Origin: Clostridiales bacterium | GTDB taxonomy: Bacteria; Bacillota; Clostridia; Christensenellales; Aristaeellaceae | DNA: 64,000 nt | Assembly: GCA_016930575.1 (NCBI GenBank) | Contig: JAFGGL010000028.1 | Coordinates: 1-64,000, forward strand | Reading direction: 5' to 3' | Shown: positions 47,759 to 57,246 of the stretch, piece by piece | How the letters are laid out: the number at the start of each line of letters is the position of its first letter | Position numbering within the stretch: position 1 is the first letter of the stretch | Translations under genes and position numbers: made by a program | Notes under the pieces: generated by a model | Seen by the model: the letters and a program-made list of their open reading frames with translations, nothing else | Told to the model about the DNA's origin: nothing | Database searches by the model: none

Positions 47759-48652
47759 TTATGCCTTCGAGGTGCCCCAGTGCGCTTGTTCGATATCGAG
47801 GTCTCTATGCGTCACCGATACCTGCCAGTCGTTTTCGCGCAGGAAGGCGGCGAGGTTCTCGGTGATCGCAACGCTGCGGTGCGCGCCGCCCGTGCAGCCG
47901 ATGGCGATCACAAGCCGATGCTTGCCTTCGGTAACGTAATAGGGCAGAAGGAAGGCGAGTATATCCTTGCATTTTGTCAGGAATTCCTGCGTTACGGGGT
48001 GCTTCAAAACGAAATTGATCACCGGCTCGTCCAGCCCCGTAAAATGCCCGAGTTCCTTGATATAGAAGGGGTTAGGCAGAAAGCGCACGTCAAATACCAA
48101 ATCCCCCGCGCGTGGGATGCCGCGCTTGAAGCCAAACGAGATCATCTCGATTCGCAGCTGCGCGTTGTCGTCCGGGACGCTAACGATCTTGCGCATCATA
48201 TTCTGCAGGGTCTTTGCGTTCATTTCCGACGAATCGATCAGGTGGTCGGCAAACTCCTTCAAAGGCTGCAAAAGGATACGCTCGCGGGTGATCGCCTCCT
48301 CCAGCGATTTGGTCTCCGCCGTCAGGGGATGGTCGCGCCGTGTTTCTTTATATCGGTTGACGAGGATCTCGTCCGTCGCGTCGATGAACAGGGTGTCGAT
48401 CAGATAGCCGAGGTTTTTCGCCTCGCGGATCATCTTCACCACGGCCATCGGGTCGAAAAACTCGCCGGAGCGCACGTCCACGCCGATGGCGGCCATGGGG
48501 CGTTCCTGCAGGCTCAAATTGCACGCTTCCATGAAGCGTATCAGCATGGTCGGCGGCAGGTTATCCACACACAGCGCGCCGAGGTCTTCCAGGGTGCGCA
48601 ACGCGATGGTCTTGCCCGAGCCGCTCAGGCCCGTTACGATCAAAAACCGCAT
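47759..48652 (-). CDS. rapZ: RNase adapter/nucleotide-binding protein RapZ (YvcJ)
   Basis: A 297-residue P-loop protein; homologues bind nucleotides and amino-sugars and, in E. coli, steer small-RNA decay. It starts MRFLIVTGLSGSGKT (Walker A at about 8-15), has 'CVDNLPP' (about 28-34), 'TLFIDATDEILVNRYKETRR' and the C-terminal 'IAIGCTGGAHRSVAITENLAAFL'. The ATG at 48652 follows GAGGAG; the longer frame overlaps murB. murB-rapZ is a common Firmicutes pair, but the usual next genes (yvcK/glmR and whiA) are absent here, replaced by the R3 element and dxr. Confidence 0.93.
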   Translation of the reverse strand: MRFLIVTGLSGSGKTIALRTLEDLGALCVDNLPPTMLIRFMEACNLSLQERPMAAIGVDVRSGEFFDPMAVVKMIREAKNLGYLIDTLFIDATDEILVNRYKETRRDHPLTAETKSLEEAITRERILLQPLKEFADHLIDSSEMNAKTLQNMMRKIVSVPDDNAQLRIEMISFGFKRGIPRAGDLVFDVRFLPNPFYIKELGHFTGLDEPVINFVLKHPVTQEFLTKCKDILAFLLPYYVTEGKHRLVIAIGCTGGAHRSVAITENLAAFLRENDWQVSVTHRDLDIEQAHWGTSKA

Positions 48653-48693
48653 GATACTCCTCTTCTCTGGGGGCAGGTCCTCGTTGTTTCGCT

Positions 48694-49632
48694 TTATTCG
48701 TCTTCGCCGATGATTTGAACCTCGGGTTCTAACTCTATGCCGGTTTCCTTCTTCACGGTACGCTGTACGTGTTCCATCAATTCCAGGTATTCCTTCGCCG
48801 TTCCGTTTTGGTCGTTCACGAGGAAGTTCGCATGCTTCTCGCTCACCGATACGCCGCCGATGCAGTAGCCCTTCAGCCCGCAGCTTTCGATCAGCTCGCC
48901 GGCGAAACGTCCCTGCGGCCGCTTGAAGGTCGAGCCGCAACAGGGCATGGTCAGAGGCTGCTTATCCCGCCTGCGGGCGTTTAATTCCCGCATCGCCACG
49001 CGCACGGCGTCCTCGCTGCTTTTGCGAAGCATCACCGTCACGTAGAGCACGATCTCGCCCGTCAGACGGCTTTTCCGGTAGCCGAACTGCATCTCCTCGC
49101 GTGTGTAGCTTGCCATTTCCCCTTCGCGGTCCACGCAGGTGACGTTCACCACGAAATTGCCCAGCTCGCCGCCGTACGCGCCGGCGTTCATGCGCACGCC
49201 GCCGCCCACCGTGCCGGGGATGCCCGCCGCAAACTCAAGACCGGTCAACCCCGCGTCGGCCGCGGCGTTCGCCAGGGCGCTTAAAAGCGCGCCGGATTGC
49301 GCGGTGATGGTGTAGGCGGCTCCGTCGTGCGTTGCGGGCTCGGAGATATCCCCAAACTTATCCCCAAAGTGCAGCGCCAGGCCCCTGAGGCCGCCGTCTT
49401 TCACCAACAGGTTGCTTCCGTTGCCGATCACGTGCACTGGCACATTGAACCGCTTCGCTATCCGCAAGATCTCAGCCGGCTGCCCGTCGTCGGAGACCTC
49501 TACCAGCATCTCGGCGGGCCCGCCGAGCGCAAGGCTCGTATAACGGCTCATGGGAACGTTGAACAGCAGGTCTTCGCTGGGCACAGCAAGGCGCAGCTCG
49601 CCTAAAAGCTCCGCCCTGGCCGTTTCGTCCAT
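48694..49632 (-). CDS. murB: UDP-N-acetylmuramate dehydrogenase
   Basis: Reduces UDP-GlcNAc-enolpyruvate to UDP-MurNAc in cell-wall synthesis (FAD, NADPH). The 312-residue protein has the FAD site 'VIGNGSNLLVKDGGLRGL', 'GIPGTVGGGVRMNAGAYGGEL' in two parts, 'FGYRKSRL', 'CGSTFKRP' with the proton-donor Ser, and 'SEKHANFLVN' with the late Glu region. Length and missing insert mark the short type II form of Firmicutes. The ATG at 49632 follows GGGAGG; a longer frame to 49701 is excluded by the promoter at 49663-49691. Confidence 0.95.
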   Translation of the reverse strand: MDETARAELLGELRLAVPSEDLLFNVPMSRYTSLALGGPAEMLVEVSDDGQPAEILRIAKRFNVPVHVIGNGSNLLVKDGGLRGLALHFGDKFGDISEPATHDGAAYTITAQSGALLSALANAAADAGLTGLEFAAGIPGTVGGGVRMNAGAYGGELGNFVVNVTCVDREGEMASYTREEMQFGYRKSRLTGEIVLYVTVMLRKSSEDAVRVAMRELNARRRDKQPLTMPCCGSTFKRPQGRFAGELIESCGLKGYCIGGVSVSEKHANFLVNDQNGTAKEYLELMEHVQRTVKKETGIELEPEVQIIGEDE

Positions 49633-49662
49633 ATAGCTGCCTCCCGCGCCGAAATCGCCTAA

Positions 49663-49691
49663 AGTGTACCGCACTTTAAAGGAATAGTCAA
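49663..49691 (-). promoter_or_regulatory. Promoter of murB-rapZ
   Basis: TTGACT (49686-49691) and TACACT (49663-49668), 17-base spacer, minus strand, about 30 bases before the ATG. Confidence 0.7.
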
Positions 49692-49794
49692 AGTTCGGCA
49701 AGCTTACGCTGTTGTCCTCTCCGCGCGGTGTAAAATATGCTGTGTTTCGACAGGTAATTAAAAGGTACGGCGGCGGCGCGGGGTCGCCGTCGAT

Positions 49795-49823
49795 TTGAGA
49801 TATTTCACCGCACGTAGTATAGT
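49795..49823 (+). promoter_or_regulatory. Promoter of the gene at 49878
   Basis: TTGAGA (49795-49800) and TATAGT (49818-49823), 17-base spacer, plus strand. Confidence 0.65.
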
Positions 49824-49877
49824 GATACTAATACCGTCGCCGAATCGTGCCATAATTTCTGAACAGGCGGTGTATCC

Positions 49878-50600
49878 ATGCAAAAAGCGTTGAAACCGGC
49901 CCCTGTCCTGTACTTTCTTTTTCTGCTGCTGGCAACGGCGGTTTCGGCTGTGTTCATCTATCGCGGTTTTCATTTCGCCGTGTCCGGCCCCGCGGTCTGG
50001 TTTTTTCTCAACCTGGCGGTTGAAGGCGCGCTTACGGCGCTGTGTGTGCTCGGCAGGAAAAAAGCCCCGAAACCCATGAAGATCATCGCGCTGTTCCTGC
50101 CGCTTTTGGCCCTGCTCTATTTTTTGGCGACCAGGCTCCTGCTTGTCGGCGTCAGCACCCTGCTGATCGCCGCTCACGGCTTGCTTTGCTTTTTGTCCTG
50201 CTTTATCCTGTCGCTGTCGTATACCAATCCGCGTGTCGCGCGAATCGTGAGCGGCGTGATCAACGGCGTTCTTTTCCTTGTTCTTCTATATGTTTCCGCA
50301 GCGACGGTTTTCTTCACGATGTTTTCGCTAAAGTTTGACAACAGCATGGTCATCCGGCAGGTAAAGTCACCCGAAAAATCCTATACGGCGATTCTCTCAA
50401 GCGTCAACCAGGGCGTACTGGGACGATATTCGCTTGTGGACGTTGAGTATGATTATTCCATGATCGATCTCGGGTTCGGCCGGTTCCAAAAAACAGCGAG
50501 GCTTTACGCCGGCGAGGGGAATGAATACACAACGATACGCCTGGAATGGGAAGACGACCATACCCTCCTGATTAACGGGGAGGCCTATGCTGTCGAGTAG
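49878..50600 (+). CDS. Membrane protein with DUF5412-like C-terminal domain
   Basis: A 240-residue protein with four or five membrane helices (about 10-30, 38-58, 67-84, 88-112, 128-150) and an extracellular C-terminal beta domain beginning 'QVKSPEKSYTAILSSVNQG'. The 'SPxKxYTA' opening resembles DUF5412 and related secreted domains of unknown function. The start ATG is preceded by a weak site (ACAGGCGG). It is convergent with purB; a GC-rich hairpin (CCGGGC/GCCCGG, 50660-50676) lies between them. No role can be assigned. Confidence 0.65.
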   Translation: MQKALKPAPVLYFLFLLLATAVSAVFIYRGFHFAVSGPAVWFFLNLAVEGALTALCVLGRKKAPKPMKIIALFLPLLALLYFLATRLLLVGVSTLLIAAHGLLCFLSCFILSLSYTNPRVARIVSGVINGVLFLVLLYVSAATVFFTMFSLKFDNSMVIRQVKSPEKSYTAILSSVNQGVLGRYSLVDVEYDYSMIDLGFGRFQKTARLYAGEGNEYTTIRLEWEDDHTLLINGEAYAVE

Positions 50601-50697
50601 GCGTTTGTTTGCCTGATCACGGCCATGTTAAGTTCATGATTCCCGCGCGAAACCGCTGTCCGGGCGGAGAGCCCGGCCGGCATGTTTCGCACGTCTC

Positions 50698-52128
50698 TCA
50701 GACGTTCAGTTCCACGCCGTCCGCCATACGGTCTTTGTTCGCTTCCAGCAGCGGATCGACGACGGTCTTGATGAAGGTTTCCACCTGTTCGGCGCTGCGG
50801 CCGGTGAAGTTTTTGGGCTCCAGCAGCGCGTCGATCTCGGCTTTCGTCGTTTTGAACGCCGGATCGGCGGCGATGCGCTCCAGCAGGTCGTTTTTTTCGC
50901 CGTCCTGCTTTACCTTTTTGGCGGCCTCCTGCGAGAGCACGCGGATTTTCTCGTGCAGCGCCTGGCGGTCGCCGCCCTTCTTGACCGCAGCCATCAGGAT
51001 GTTTTCCGTCGCCATGAACGGCAGCTCCGCCATCAGGCGCGCGCGGATGACCTTTTCGTATACCACCAGCCCGCCGGTGACGTTCATGAAGATGTTCAAT
51101 ATCCCGTCCACAGCCAAAAACGCCTCCGCGACCGCCACACGGCGGTTGGCGCTGTCGTCCAGCGTCCGCTCAAACCACTGCGTACCCGCGGTGACCGCGG
51201 CGTTCAATTGGTCGACCATCACGTAGCGGCTGAGCGCGGAGATGCGCTCGCAGCGCATGGGGTTGCGCTTGTACGCCATCGCGGACGAGCCGATCTGCCG
51301 GTCCTCAAACGGCTCCTCTATTTCTTTGAAGCTCTGCAAAAGCCTTAAATCATAGCTGAACTTGCTGGCCGTCTGCGCGACGCCGGACAGCGCCGACAGC
51401 GCCTGGAAATCCACCTTGCGGCTGTAGGTCTGCCCGCTGACGGGCACGACATATTGAAAACCGAAATCGTCCGCGATATCGCGCTCGATCCGGTCGATCT
51501 TCTTCCCGTCCCCAAGCAGTTCCACAAAACTCGCCTGCGTGCCGGTCGTGCCCTTGCTGCCTAAAAGCGGAAGTGTGGAAAGCCGGTGGTCAAGTTCGTT
51601 GACGTCCATCACCAGCTCGTTCATCCACAGCGTGGCGCGCTTGCCCACGGTGGTGGGCTGGGCCGGCTGCAGGTGCGTGTAGGCCAGCGTGGGCACGTCC
51701 TTATACTGCGCGGAAAAATCACGCAGGTTTTGGATGACCCTCAGCAGCTTGCCGCGCAGCAACTCCATGCCCTGCTTCATCACGATGATGTCGGTATTAT
51801 CCCCCACGTAACAGCTGGTCGCTCCCAGGTGGATGATGGGCTTTGCCGCGGGGCATTGCAGGCCGTAGGCGTACACGTGGCTCATCACGTCGTGCCGGGT
51901 TTCCTTTTCCCGCGCCTCGGCGTCGGCGTAGTTGATATCGTCCGCGTGCGCTTCCAGTTCCTTTATCTGCGCGTCCGTAATCGGCAGCCCCTGCCGCTTT
52001 TCCGCCTTCGCCAGGCTGATCCAGAGCTTCCGCCAGGTGCGGAACTTGTTGTCCTCGGAGAAGATGAATTGCATCTCCTTGCTCGCGTAGCGCGTCGAAA
52101 ACGGGCTCATATACTTATCACGCTCCAT
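50698..52128 (-). CDS. purB: Adenylosuccinate lyase
   Basis: Catalyses two purine steps: SAICAR to AICAR and adenylosuccinate to AMP. The 476 residues contain 'HLGATSCYVGDNTD' (about 86-99), 'TLAYTHLQPAQPTTVGKR', and the superfamily signature 'IGSSAMAYKRNPMRCE' on the flexible loop with the catalytic Ser. The ATG at 52128 follows GGAG; the frame extends to 52164 only through the family P repeat. It is the last gene of the purine operon, separated from purL by a full five-hairpin family P copy. Confidence 0.95.
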   Translation of the reverse strand: MERDKYMSPFSTRYASKEMQFIFSEDNKFRTWRKLWISLAKAEKRQGLPITDAQIKELEAHADDINYADAEAREKETRHDVMSHVYAYGLQCPAAKPIIHLGATSCYVGDNTDIIVMKQGMELLRGKLLRVIQNLRDFSAQYKDVPTLAYTHLQPAQPTTVGKRATLWMNELVMDVNELDHRLSTLPLLGSKGTTGTQASFVELLGDGKKIDRIERDIADDFGFQYVVPVSGQTYSRKVDFQALSALSGVAQTASKFSYDLRLLQSFKEIEEPFEDRQIGSSAMAYKRNPMRCERISALSRYVMVDQLNAAVTAGTQWFERTLDDSANRRVAVAEAFLAVDGILNIFMNVTGGLVVYEKVIRARLMAELPFMATENILMAAVKKGGDRQALHEKIRVLSQEAAKKVKQDGEKNDLLERIAADPAFKTTKAEIDALLEPKNFTGRSAEQVETFIKTVVDPLLEANKDRMADGVELNV

Positions 52129-52145
52129 CCTGCATTCTCCTTCTC

Positions 52146-52283
52146 TTGGGGCTATGCGCCCCAAACCCCCGGTTAAGGGCTATCAGCCCTTAACAATCCC
52201 CCCTTTTGACCGCGCATTGCGCGGTCAATTGTGGGGTTCAGGGGCACTGCCCCTGATCAGGGTCATAGGGATAAAATCCCTAT
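52146..52283 (+). repeat. Family P full copy: h1-h2-h3-h4-h5, between purL and purB
   Basis: TTGGGGCTATGCGCCCCAA (52146-52164), TTAAGGGC/GCCCTTAA (52173-52193), TTGACCGCGC/GCGCGGTCAA (52206-52228), CAGGGGCACTGCCCCTG (52239-52255), ATAGGGATAAAATCCCTAT (52265-52283). It begins 17 bases upstream of the purB start and ends 4 bases from the purL stop. Confidence 0.85.
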
Positions 52284-52287
52284 CGTC

Positions 52288-55200
52288 CTACTTGAAATAC
52301 TTCACGCCGTTCTCAAAGATCGGCTGGCGGATGTTGCCGGGGACGTTCTTGTAAAGGTTCCTGCCGGTGCGCTCGGTGTGCGCCATCTTGCCCAGCACGC
52401 GGCCGTCGGGCGAGAGGATGCCCTCCACGGCCATCGCGCTGCCGTTGGGGTTGAAGCGCAGGTCCATGGTCGGGTTGCCGGAAAGGTCCACGTACTGGGT
52501 GGCGATCTGCCCGTTTGCCAGCAGCGAGGCAAGCAGCGCATCCGGACACACGAACCGCCCTTCGCCGTGGCTGACGGGGATGGTGTGGATGTCGCCGATG
52601 TTTGAGCCCTTGAGCCACGGGCTGTTGTCCGACGCGACGCGCGTGCGCACCAGCATGCTCTGGTGGCGGCCGACGGTGTTAAACGTGAGGGTGGGGCAGT
52701 CGGCATCCGTATCGATGATCCGTCCATAGGGCACCAGCCCCAGCTTGATCAGCGCCTGGAAGCCGTTGCAAATGCCAAGGATCAACCCGTCGCGCTCCTT
52801 CAGGAGTTCCGTCACGGCTTCGGCCATCTTGGGACTTCGGAAGAACGCGGTGATGAACTTGCCGGAGCCGTCCGGCTCGTCCCCGCCGGAGAAGCCGCCC
52901 GGGAACACGATCATCTGCGCGTCGCCGATAAGCGCGGCCATCTCGTCCACGCTGCGGGAGACGCGGTCGGGCGTCAGGTTGTTCACCAGCGCGATCACGG
53001 GCTTCGCGCCCGCGCGCTCCAGCGCGCGCGCGGTATCCGCCTCGCAGTTGGTGCCGGGGAAGGTCGGGATGACCGCGCGCGGCCTGGCGCACCTGATCGC
53101 CGGCGCCGCCCAGATATCGGCTGAAAACGCGGCGTCTTCCACGATCTCGCCCGCGCCCCGGAACGGAAACACGGGTTCCAGTTTGCTTTCGTACGCTTCC
53201 ATAAGCGCGTTCAGATCGTGTGTTTCGCCCTGATAAGCCAGCATAAAGGCTTCCGTCGTCACGCCCAGCCTTTCGCCGACGGCGGCAGTGCCGCCTGCCA
53301 ATTCGATAATGATGCTTCCGATCTCCTGTGTGAACAGGTCGCGGTCGAACGTTTCATCCACCTTGACGCCGATGCGGTTGCCGATCGCCATCTTGAACAG
53401 CCCCTCGGCGGCGCCGCCGAAGCCGACGGCCCACGCGGAAACCACGCGTTTATCACGGATCAGCCCGTATAAGGTATTCAAGGTCTGCATGAAGGTTTCC
53501 TTGTTCCAGGGCAGGTAACGTAGCTCGTGCCCCGCCGCCTTGAACTCGGGCGAGATCACGTCTTCCGCCTTCCCCAGCGCCACGGCGAACGAAACCAGCG
53601 TGGGCGGCACGTGCAGGTCTTCAAACGTGCCGGACATCGAATCCTTCCCGCCGACGGCGGCGACGCCGAAATCCAGCTGCGCGGAAAGCGCACCCAGCAG
53701 CGCCGCGAACGGCTTACCCCAGGTTTCGGGATCAATGGTCATGCGCTGGAAGTACTCCTGAAAGGTCAGGTAGGCTTTCGATACGTCAAAACCGCTCGCC
53801 GCAAGCCTGCACAGGCTTTCGGCCACGCTCTGGTACGCGCCCTCGTACGGGCTTTGCGCCATCAGATGCGGATGGAAGCCGTAGGCCATGCCGGAGCAGG
53901 TGCCGGTCTCGCCGCGCTCCACGGGCAGCTTGGCCGCCATAGCCTGCGCGGGGGTTTTCTGCATCTTGCCGCCGAACGGCATCAGCACCGAGGCCGCGCC
54001 GATGGTACTGTCAAACCGTTCCGCAAGCCCCTGTTTGGAACAGACGTTCAGATCGGATACCATGCTTTTTAGCTTTTCCGCGACCGTTTCGCCCGCGAAC
54101 GGCACGGGTTCGATTGCGTCGTCCGGCACCGCCGCTTTTGCGTGCTTTTCCGCGCCGTTGGAATTGAGGAAATCGCGCGCGATGTCGACGATCTCCCTGC
54201 CGCGCCAGCCCATGCGCAAACGCGGTTCTTCCGTCACCTCGGCGACGATTGTCGCCTCCAAATTCTCTTGATTTGCAAATCCGATGAACGTTTCCGCGTC
54301 CTGCGCCGCCACGACCACGGCCATGCGCTCCTGGCTTTCGGAAATGGCAAGCTCCGTGCCGTCCAGCCCCTCGTATTTCCGTGGCACTTTGTCCAGGTCG
54401 ATCCGCAGCCCGTCGGCCAGCTCTCCGATGGCCACGCTCACGCCGCCCGCGCCGAAGTCGTTGCAGCGCTTGATGAGTTTCGTCACGTTCTCGTCGCGGA
54501 ACAGCCGCTGCAGCTTGCGCTCGATGACCGGGTTGCCCTTCTGCACCTCCGCGCCGCAGCTTTCCAGGCTCTCCAGTTTATGGCTCTTGGACGATCCCGT
54601 CGCCCCGCCGCAGCCGTCGCGTCCCGTGCGCCCGCCCAACAGGATGACGACGTCGCCCGGCATCGGCTTTCCACGCCGCACGTGCGAAAGCGGCGCCGCG
54701 CCGACCACCGCGCCGATCTCCATGCGCTTGGCAACGTAGCCCTCGTGATAGAGCTCATCCACAAGCCCCGTCGCAAGCCCGATCTGGTTGCCGTAGCTGG
54801 AGTAGCCCGCCGCAGCCGTCGTCACGAGCTTTCGCTGCGGCAGCTTGCCGGGAAGGGTATCCTTCACGGGCATAAGCGGATCGCCCGCGCCGGTCACGCG
54901 CATCGCCTGGTACACGTACGTGCGGCCCGACAGCGGATCGCGGATCGCGCCGCCGATGCAGGTCGCCGCGCCGCCGAAGGGCTCGATCTCGGTGGGGTGG
55001 TTGTGCGTCTCGTTCTTGAACATGAGCAGCCACGGCTCGGTCTTCCCGTCGATCTCCGCGTCGATCACGATGGAACAAGCGTTGATCTCCTCGGAAATAT
55101 CGAGGTTTTTAAGCCCCCCGCGCGCCCGCAGCGCTTTCGCGCCGATGGTGGCGATATCCATGAGCGTGACAGGTTTGTTTTCCCGTCCCAGCTCTTTTCG

Positions 55201-55953
55201 CAGGGCAAGATAGCGCTTGAACGCCGCTTCCACGGCGGGTTTCCCGATATCCACGCCGTCGATCACCGTCAGGAACGTGGTATGGCGGCAGTGGTCGGAC
55301 CAGTAAGTGTCCAGCATCCGGATCTCGGTCAGCGACGGATCGCGCCCCTCGCCCTTGAAATACGCCATGCAGAACCTGAGATCGTCCGCGTCCATCGCCA
55401 GCCCGTACTCCCGCACGAACGCGGCAATTTGATCTTCGTCCATCGCGGTGAAGCCGGACAGGATTTCCACATCCCCCGGTGCGTCGTACCGCTGTTTCAA
55501 GGTATCCTTTTCAGCCAAATCCGCCTCGCGGCTCTCCACGGGATTGATGAGATATTTCTTGATTTTTTCGATAGCTTCGGCGTCCGGTTCGCCTTCCAAT
55601 AAATAAATCTTCGCGGTGCGCACGGCAGGCCGCTCGCCGCGGCTGACGAGCTGCACGCATTCCTCGCAGCTGGCCGCGCGCACGTCGAATTGCCCGGGCA
55701 GCGCTTCCACGCCTAACACGCGCGCGTCCGTTTCAGGCAGGTCGAACATGAAGTCGTCTGTCTGCGGCTCGTAAAACACGATGGGTAAGCACTGCTCAAA
55801 CAGCGCTTTGTCAACGCCCTCGATATCGTAGCGATTGAGCACCCGAAGCCCCGTGAGGCTCTTGATCAGCAGAATATCCCGAAGTTCCTTGAGAAGCGCC
55901 TTCGCTTCCCCGTCGTACCCCGCCCGTTTTTCCGTGTAAACGCGAAAAACCAT
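52288..55953 (-). CDS. purL: Phosphoribosylformylglycinamidine synthase, single-chain
   Basis: Converts FGAR to FGAM with ATP and glutamine. The 1221-residue protein joins an N-terminal PurS-like part, two PurM-like synthetase halves ('GCGGATGSSKSHKLESLES' region, 'FGAGGVSVAIGELADG', 'AVGGKDSMSGTFEDLHVP') and a C-terminal glutaminase (from about 955; 'TNCEADTARALERAGA', 'GICNGFQ' with the nucleophile Cys, 'HGEGRF'). Many Firmicutes instead use separate PurS, PurQ and PurL; the fused form is also known from clostridia and proteobacteria. ATG with AAGGAG overlapping the purD stop; coupled. Confidence 0.96.
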   Translation of the reverse strand: MVFRVYTEKRAGYDGEAKALLKELRDILLIKSLTGLRVLNRYDIEGVDKALFEQCLPIVFYEPQTDDFMFDLPETDARVLGVEALPGQFDVRAASCEECVQLVSRGERPAVRTAKIYLLEGEPDAEAIEKIKKYLINPVESREADLAEKDTLKQRYDAPGDVEILSGFTAMDEDQIAAFVREYGLAMDADDLRFCMAYFKGEGRDPSLTEIRMLDTYWSDHCRHTTFLTVIDGVDIGKPAVEAAFKRYLALRKELGRENKPVTLMDIATIGAKALRARGGLKNLDISEEINACSIVIDAEIDGKTEPWLLMFKNETHNHPTEIEPFGGAATCIGGAIRDPLSGRTYVYQAMRVTGAGDPLMPVKDTLPGKLPQRKLVTTAAAGYSSYGNQIGLATGLVDELYHEGYVAKRMEIGAVVGAAPLSHVRRGKPMPGDVVILLGGRTGRDGCGGATGSSKSHKLESLESCGAEVQKGNPVIERKLQRLFRDENVTKLIKRCNDFGAGGVSVAIGELADGLRIDLDKVPRKYEGLDGTELAISESQERMAVVVAAQDAETFIGFANQENLEATIVAEVTEEPRLRMGWRGREIVDIARDFLNSNGAEKHAKAAVPDDAIEPVPFAGETVAEKLKSMVSDLNVCSKQGLAERFDSTIGAASVLMPFGGKMQKTPAQAMAAKLPVERGETGTCSGMAYGFHPHLMAQSPYEGAYQSVAESLCRLAASGFDVSKAYLTFQEYFQRMTIDPETWGKPFAALLGALSAQLDFGVAAVGGKDSMSGTFEDLHVPPTLVSFAVALGKAEDVISPEFKAAGHELRYLPWNKETFMQTLNTLYGLIRDKRVVSAWAVGFGGAAEGLFKMAIGNRIGVKVDETFDRDLFTQEIGSIIIELAGGTAAVGERLGVTTEAFMLAYQGETHDLNALMEAYESKLEPVFPFRGAGEIVEDAAFSADIWAAPAIRCARPRAVIPTFPGTNCEADTARALERAGAKPVIALVNNLTPDRVSRSVDEMAALIGDAQMIVFPGGFSGGDEPDGSGKFITAFFRSPKMAEAVTELLKERDGLILGICNGFQALIKLGLVPYGRIIDTDADCPTLTFNTVGRHQSMLVRTRVASDNSPWLKGSNIGDIHTIPVSHGEGRFVCPDALLASLLANGQIATQYVDLSGNPTMDLRFNPNGSAMAVEGILSPDGRVLGKMAHTERTGRNLYKNVPGNIRQPIFENGVKYFK

Positions 55954-55955
55954 AC

Positions 55956-57227
55956 TTACTCCTTCAGCGCTTTTTGTCCGATGTCGTGCCGCATATACGC
56001 CCCGTCAAAGCTGATCAGGTGCGCGGTGGCGTAGGCGCGGTTGACGGCTTCCGTTAGCGTATCGGCGACCGCCGTTACGCCAAGCACGCGCCCGCCGCTG
56101 GTCACGATGCGCTTGCCGTCCTTCTTCGTGCCCGCGTGGAACACCCAGGCGTCCGGCTGCCGTCCGGCCTCCGGAAGCCCGTAGACCGGCTTGCCCTTTT
56201 CGTACTTCACCGGATACCCGCCGGACGCAATCACCACGCAGCAGGAGGCCTGATTGGAAAACCGCACGTCCGCCTGCTTGAGCGTGCCCGCCGTCACATG
56301 CCGCATGATGGAAAACAAATCCGTTTCCAGCAGCGGCAGCACCGCCTGCGCCTCGGGATCGCCGAAGCGGCAGTTGTATTCGATCACCTTGGGGCCGTCT
56401 TTCGTCAGCATCAGCCCGAAGTACAGGCAGCCCTTGAACGGGCAGCCCTGCGCGTTCATCGCGCGTACGGTGGGCAGGTAGATCTCCTCCATGCATCGTT
56501 TGGCGACGGCTTCGGTGTAGTAGGGGTTGGGCGCGATCACGCCCATGCCGCCGGTGTTCAGGCCCCTGTCGCCGTCCAGCGCGCGCTTGTGGTCCATGGA
56601 GGACACCATGGGGACGATCGTTTCCCCGTCGGTGAAACTCAGCACGCTGACCTCCGGACCGGTGAGAAATTCCTCGATGAGGATGCGCCTGCCCGCCGCG
56701 CCGAATTTATCCTTTTCCATCATCTCGCGCACGGCTTCGGCGGCCTCGGCGCGTGTCTGGCAGATCAGCACGCCTTTGCCCAACGCCAGCCCGTCGGCCT
56801 TCACCACGATGGGCGCGGGCTGTTCGGCGATGTAGGAAAGCGCCTGCGCCATGTCGTCAAACACCCGGCTTTTGGCGGTGGGGATGCCGTAGAGCTCCAT
56901 CAGCTTCTTGGCAAACACCTTGCTGCCCTCGATGCGCGCCGCCGCCTTGTCCGGGCCGAATGCCGGGATGCCTTTTTGTTCCAGCAAATCCACAAGCCCC
57001 ATGCACAGGGGATCGTCCGGCGCGACCACCGCGTAGCCGATCTGGTTGGCTTCCGCCCAGTCCGCAAGGATTTCGATATCCGTCGCCGCCACGTTCACGT
57101 TCTCGGCCAGCGCGGCGGTGCCGCCGTTGCCCGGCGCGCAGTACAGCTTTTCGATCTCGGGGCTCTCGGCGAGCTTTTTGATAATGGCGTGCTCACGTCC
57201 CCCGCCGCCGACTATCAGTACTTTCAT
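55956..57227 (-). CDS. purD: Phosphoribosylamine-glycine ligase
   Basis: ATP-dependent joining of glycine to phosphoribosylamine, giving GAR. A 423-residue ATP-grasp protein starting MKVLIVGGGGREHAI, with 'PDDPLCMGLVDLL', 'FGPDKAAARIEGSKVFAK', 'VKADGLALGKGV' (ATP site) and 'EYNCRFGDPEAQAVLPLL' (metal site). The ATG at 57227 follows GGGAGGG; the longer frame to 57302 overlaps the AICAR transformylase gene and is rejected. It lies 2 bases upstream of purL. Confidence 0.96.
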   Translation of the reverse strand: MKVLIVGGGGREHAIIKKLAESPEIEKLYCAPGNGGTAALAENVNVAATDIEILADWAEANQIGYAVVAPDDPLCMGLVDLLEQKGIPAFGPDKAAARIEGSKVFAKKLMELYGIPTAKSRVFDDMAQALSYIAEQPAPIVVKADGLALGKGVLICQTRAEAAEAVREMMEKDKFGAAGRRILIEEFLTGPEVSVLSFTDGETIVPMVSSMDHKRALDGDRGLNTGGMGVIAPNPYYTEAVAKRCMEEIYLPTVRAMNAQGCPFKGCLYFGLMLTKDGPKVIEYNCRFGDPEAQAVLPLLETDLFSIMRHVTAGTLKQADVRFSNQASCCVVIASGGYPVKYEKGKPVYGLPEAGRQPDAWVFHAGTKKDGKRIVTSGGRVLGVTAVADTLTEAVNRAYATAHLISFDGAYMRHDIGQKALKE

Positions 57228-57246
57228 GTGCACCCTCCCCTGGGAG

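Noticed and set aside
54142-55602. Long plus-strand frame of 486 codons
   Set aside because: Antisense shadow of purL with low-complexity Arg/His/Ala composition; no start signal.
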